Assembly: GCF_007570825.1 (NCBI RefSeq)
Contig: NZ_SUNB01000003.1
Location: 248,001-312,000, forward strand
DNA: 64,000 nucleotides
Direction of reading: 5' to 3'
Origin: Pleionea sediminis
GTDB taxonomy: Bacteria; Pseudomonadota; Gammaproteobacteria; Enterobacterales; Kangiellaceae
In this document: positions 63,579 through 64,000 of the stretch, one piece after another
Position numbering within the stretch: position 1 is the stretch's first letter
Layout: the number at the start of each line of letters is the position of its first letter
The notes under the pieces: generated by a model
Database searches by the model: none
Told to the model about the DNA's origin: nothing
The model's input: only the letters and a program-made list of their open reading frames with translations
Position numbers and translations under genes: made by a program

Positions 63579-64000
63579 TCATTTTCCTAATCCTAAGTTT
63601 CTTGAAATCATATATCTTAACAGCGATTGCTCTTCTTGAGATATCGAGTTTTGTAATCCACTAACCACACCACGCTGATCCGCCAAACTTCGATGCTGCC
63701 CCAACTTTTCTTTACCCTCTATCGATTCAATCGTTAATCGAAAACCGACAATGCCTTTGTTCAATTTCTTCTGGTATTCAGAAGTGAGAATTTCAGGCTG
63801 CTCCAATAAAGAAGGCTCGTATTGACGAATCAACTTATTAACTAATTTTAATGTTGCCTCTGAGTCGAGTAATTCCGTTACACCGGTAACATGTACGCTG
63901 CTGTAATTCCAGGTAGGTACCGCAGGTTTTGATTCGTACCAAGTCGGTGAAATATAAGCATGAGGTCCCATAAAAATGGCAAGTGCTTGTGCGTTATCTA
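63579..64000 (-). CDS. PaiB-like FMN-binding protein (5' end cut by window edge)
   Basis: The frame is open through 64000, so the N-terminus is missing. Visible residues include MGPHAYISPTWYESKP and AVPTWNYSSVHVTGV, the PaiB flavin-binding region, and GIVGFRLTIESIEGKEKLGQHRS, a typical PaiB end. In Bacillus PaiB is a negative regulator of sporulation and protease genes; in gammaproteobacteria the family is often a pyridoxamine 5'-phosphate oxidase-like protein. The 216-base gap to the histidine kinase shows nothing else. Confidence 0.85.
   Translation of the reverse strand, partial: DNAQALAIFMGPHAYISPTWYESKPAVPTWNYSSVHVTGVTELLDSEATLKLVNKLIRQYEPSLLEQPEILTSEYQKKLNKGIVGFRLTIESIEGKEKLGQHRSLADQRGVVSGLQNSISQEEQSLLRYMISRNLGLGK

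Noticed and set aside
1-64000. tRNA genes, CRISPR array, insertion sequence, prophage
   Set aside because: I saw no cloverleaf sequence, no regularly spaced direct repeats, no transposase and no phage gene.

Overview
The window is a chromosomal stretch of a Gram-negative gammaproteobacterium with a GC content that looks to be in the low-to-mid 40s by eye. Gene content and order (pilZ-holB-tmk-mltG-pabC-fabF-acpP-fabG-fabD-fabH-plsX-rpmF-yceD, then maf, rluC, rne, LMW-PTP, kdsB, trm112, lpxK, msbA, exbD, exbB, comEC, lolD, lolC/E) match the backbone known from Pseudomonas and Oceanospirillales-type bacteria. Secreted peptidases, a complete lower tyrosine-degradation pathway and electron-transfer flavoproteins suggest a marine amino-acid-using heterotroph such as Kangiella or Aliikangiella. 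That genus guess is inference. No tRNA, rRNA, CRISPR array, insertion sequence or prophage was seen.

Layout. 1-5.3 kb is loosely organised: a cut-off PAS-GGDEF protein, a lipoprotein, a YjdM/PhnA zinc-ribbon protein, a DUF2889-YqcC-DksA/TraR operon, a region with small-RNA candidates, and an orphan ParA. 5.6-17.2 kb is metabolic: DASS anion symporter, crotonase, M28 peptidase, glutathione peroxidase, SlyX, HSDL2-like reductase, etfBA divergent from ETF-ubiquinone oxidoreductase, three small unknown proteins and a secreted DUF3466 protein. 17.3-23.1 kb is the tyrosine catabolic unit hpd-hmgA-fahA-maiA with its TyrR/PhhR-type activator and two TyrR boxes upstream of an hpd promoter. 23.1-34.2 kb is the fatty-acid synthesis and replication backbone on the minus strand. 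34.3-40.2 kb holds maf, a HAD phosphatase, rluC and rne with a long structured leader. 40.2-50.6 kb is the envelope block (LMW-PTP, CMP-KDO synthesis, Trm112, LpxK, MsbA, ExbD/ExbB, ComEC, DUF2062, LolD and a single LolC/E permease). 50.8-64 kb is accessory: PilZ protein, small secreted protein, MscS channel, NagZ, an ACE-like M2 peptidase lipoprotein, a 580-bp gene-free pyrimidine-skewed region, a two-gene RND efflux operon with a divergent LysR regulator, a hybrid histidine kinase, and a cut-off PaiB-like protein.

How it works together. TyrR probably senses aromatic amino acids and activates hpd, so that tyrosine-derived hydroxyphenylpyruvate becomes fumarate and acetoacetate. EtfAB with ETF-QO passes acyl-CoA dehydrogenase electrons to quinone. 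The fab genes build acyl chains used by PlsX for phospholipid and by the lipid A genes, and MsbA exports lipid A. LolCD extracts lipoproteins, several of which are encoded here.

I found no clearly new multi-gene system. The least explained signals are two candidate small RNAs near 3.9-4.6 kb, the strand-skewed repeat-bearing region at 56.0-56.6 kb, several small conserved-looking ORFs with good ribosome binding sites, and an altered GAFTGA loop in TyrR.
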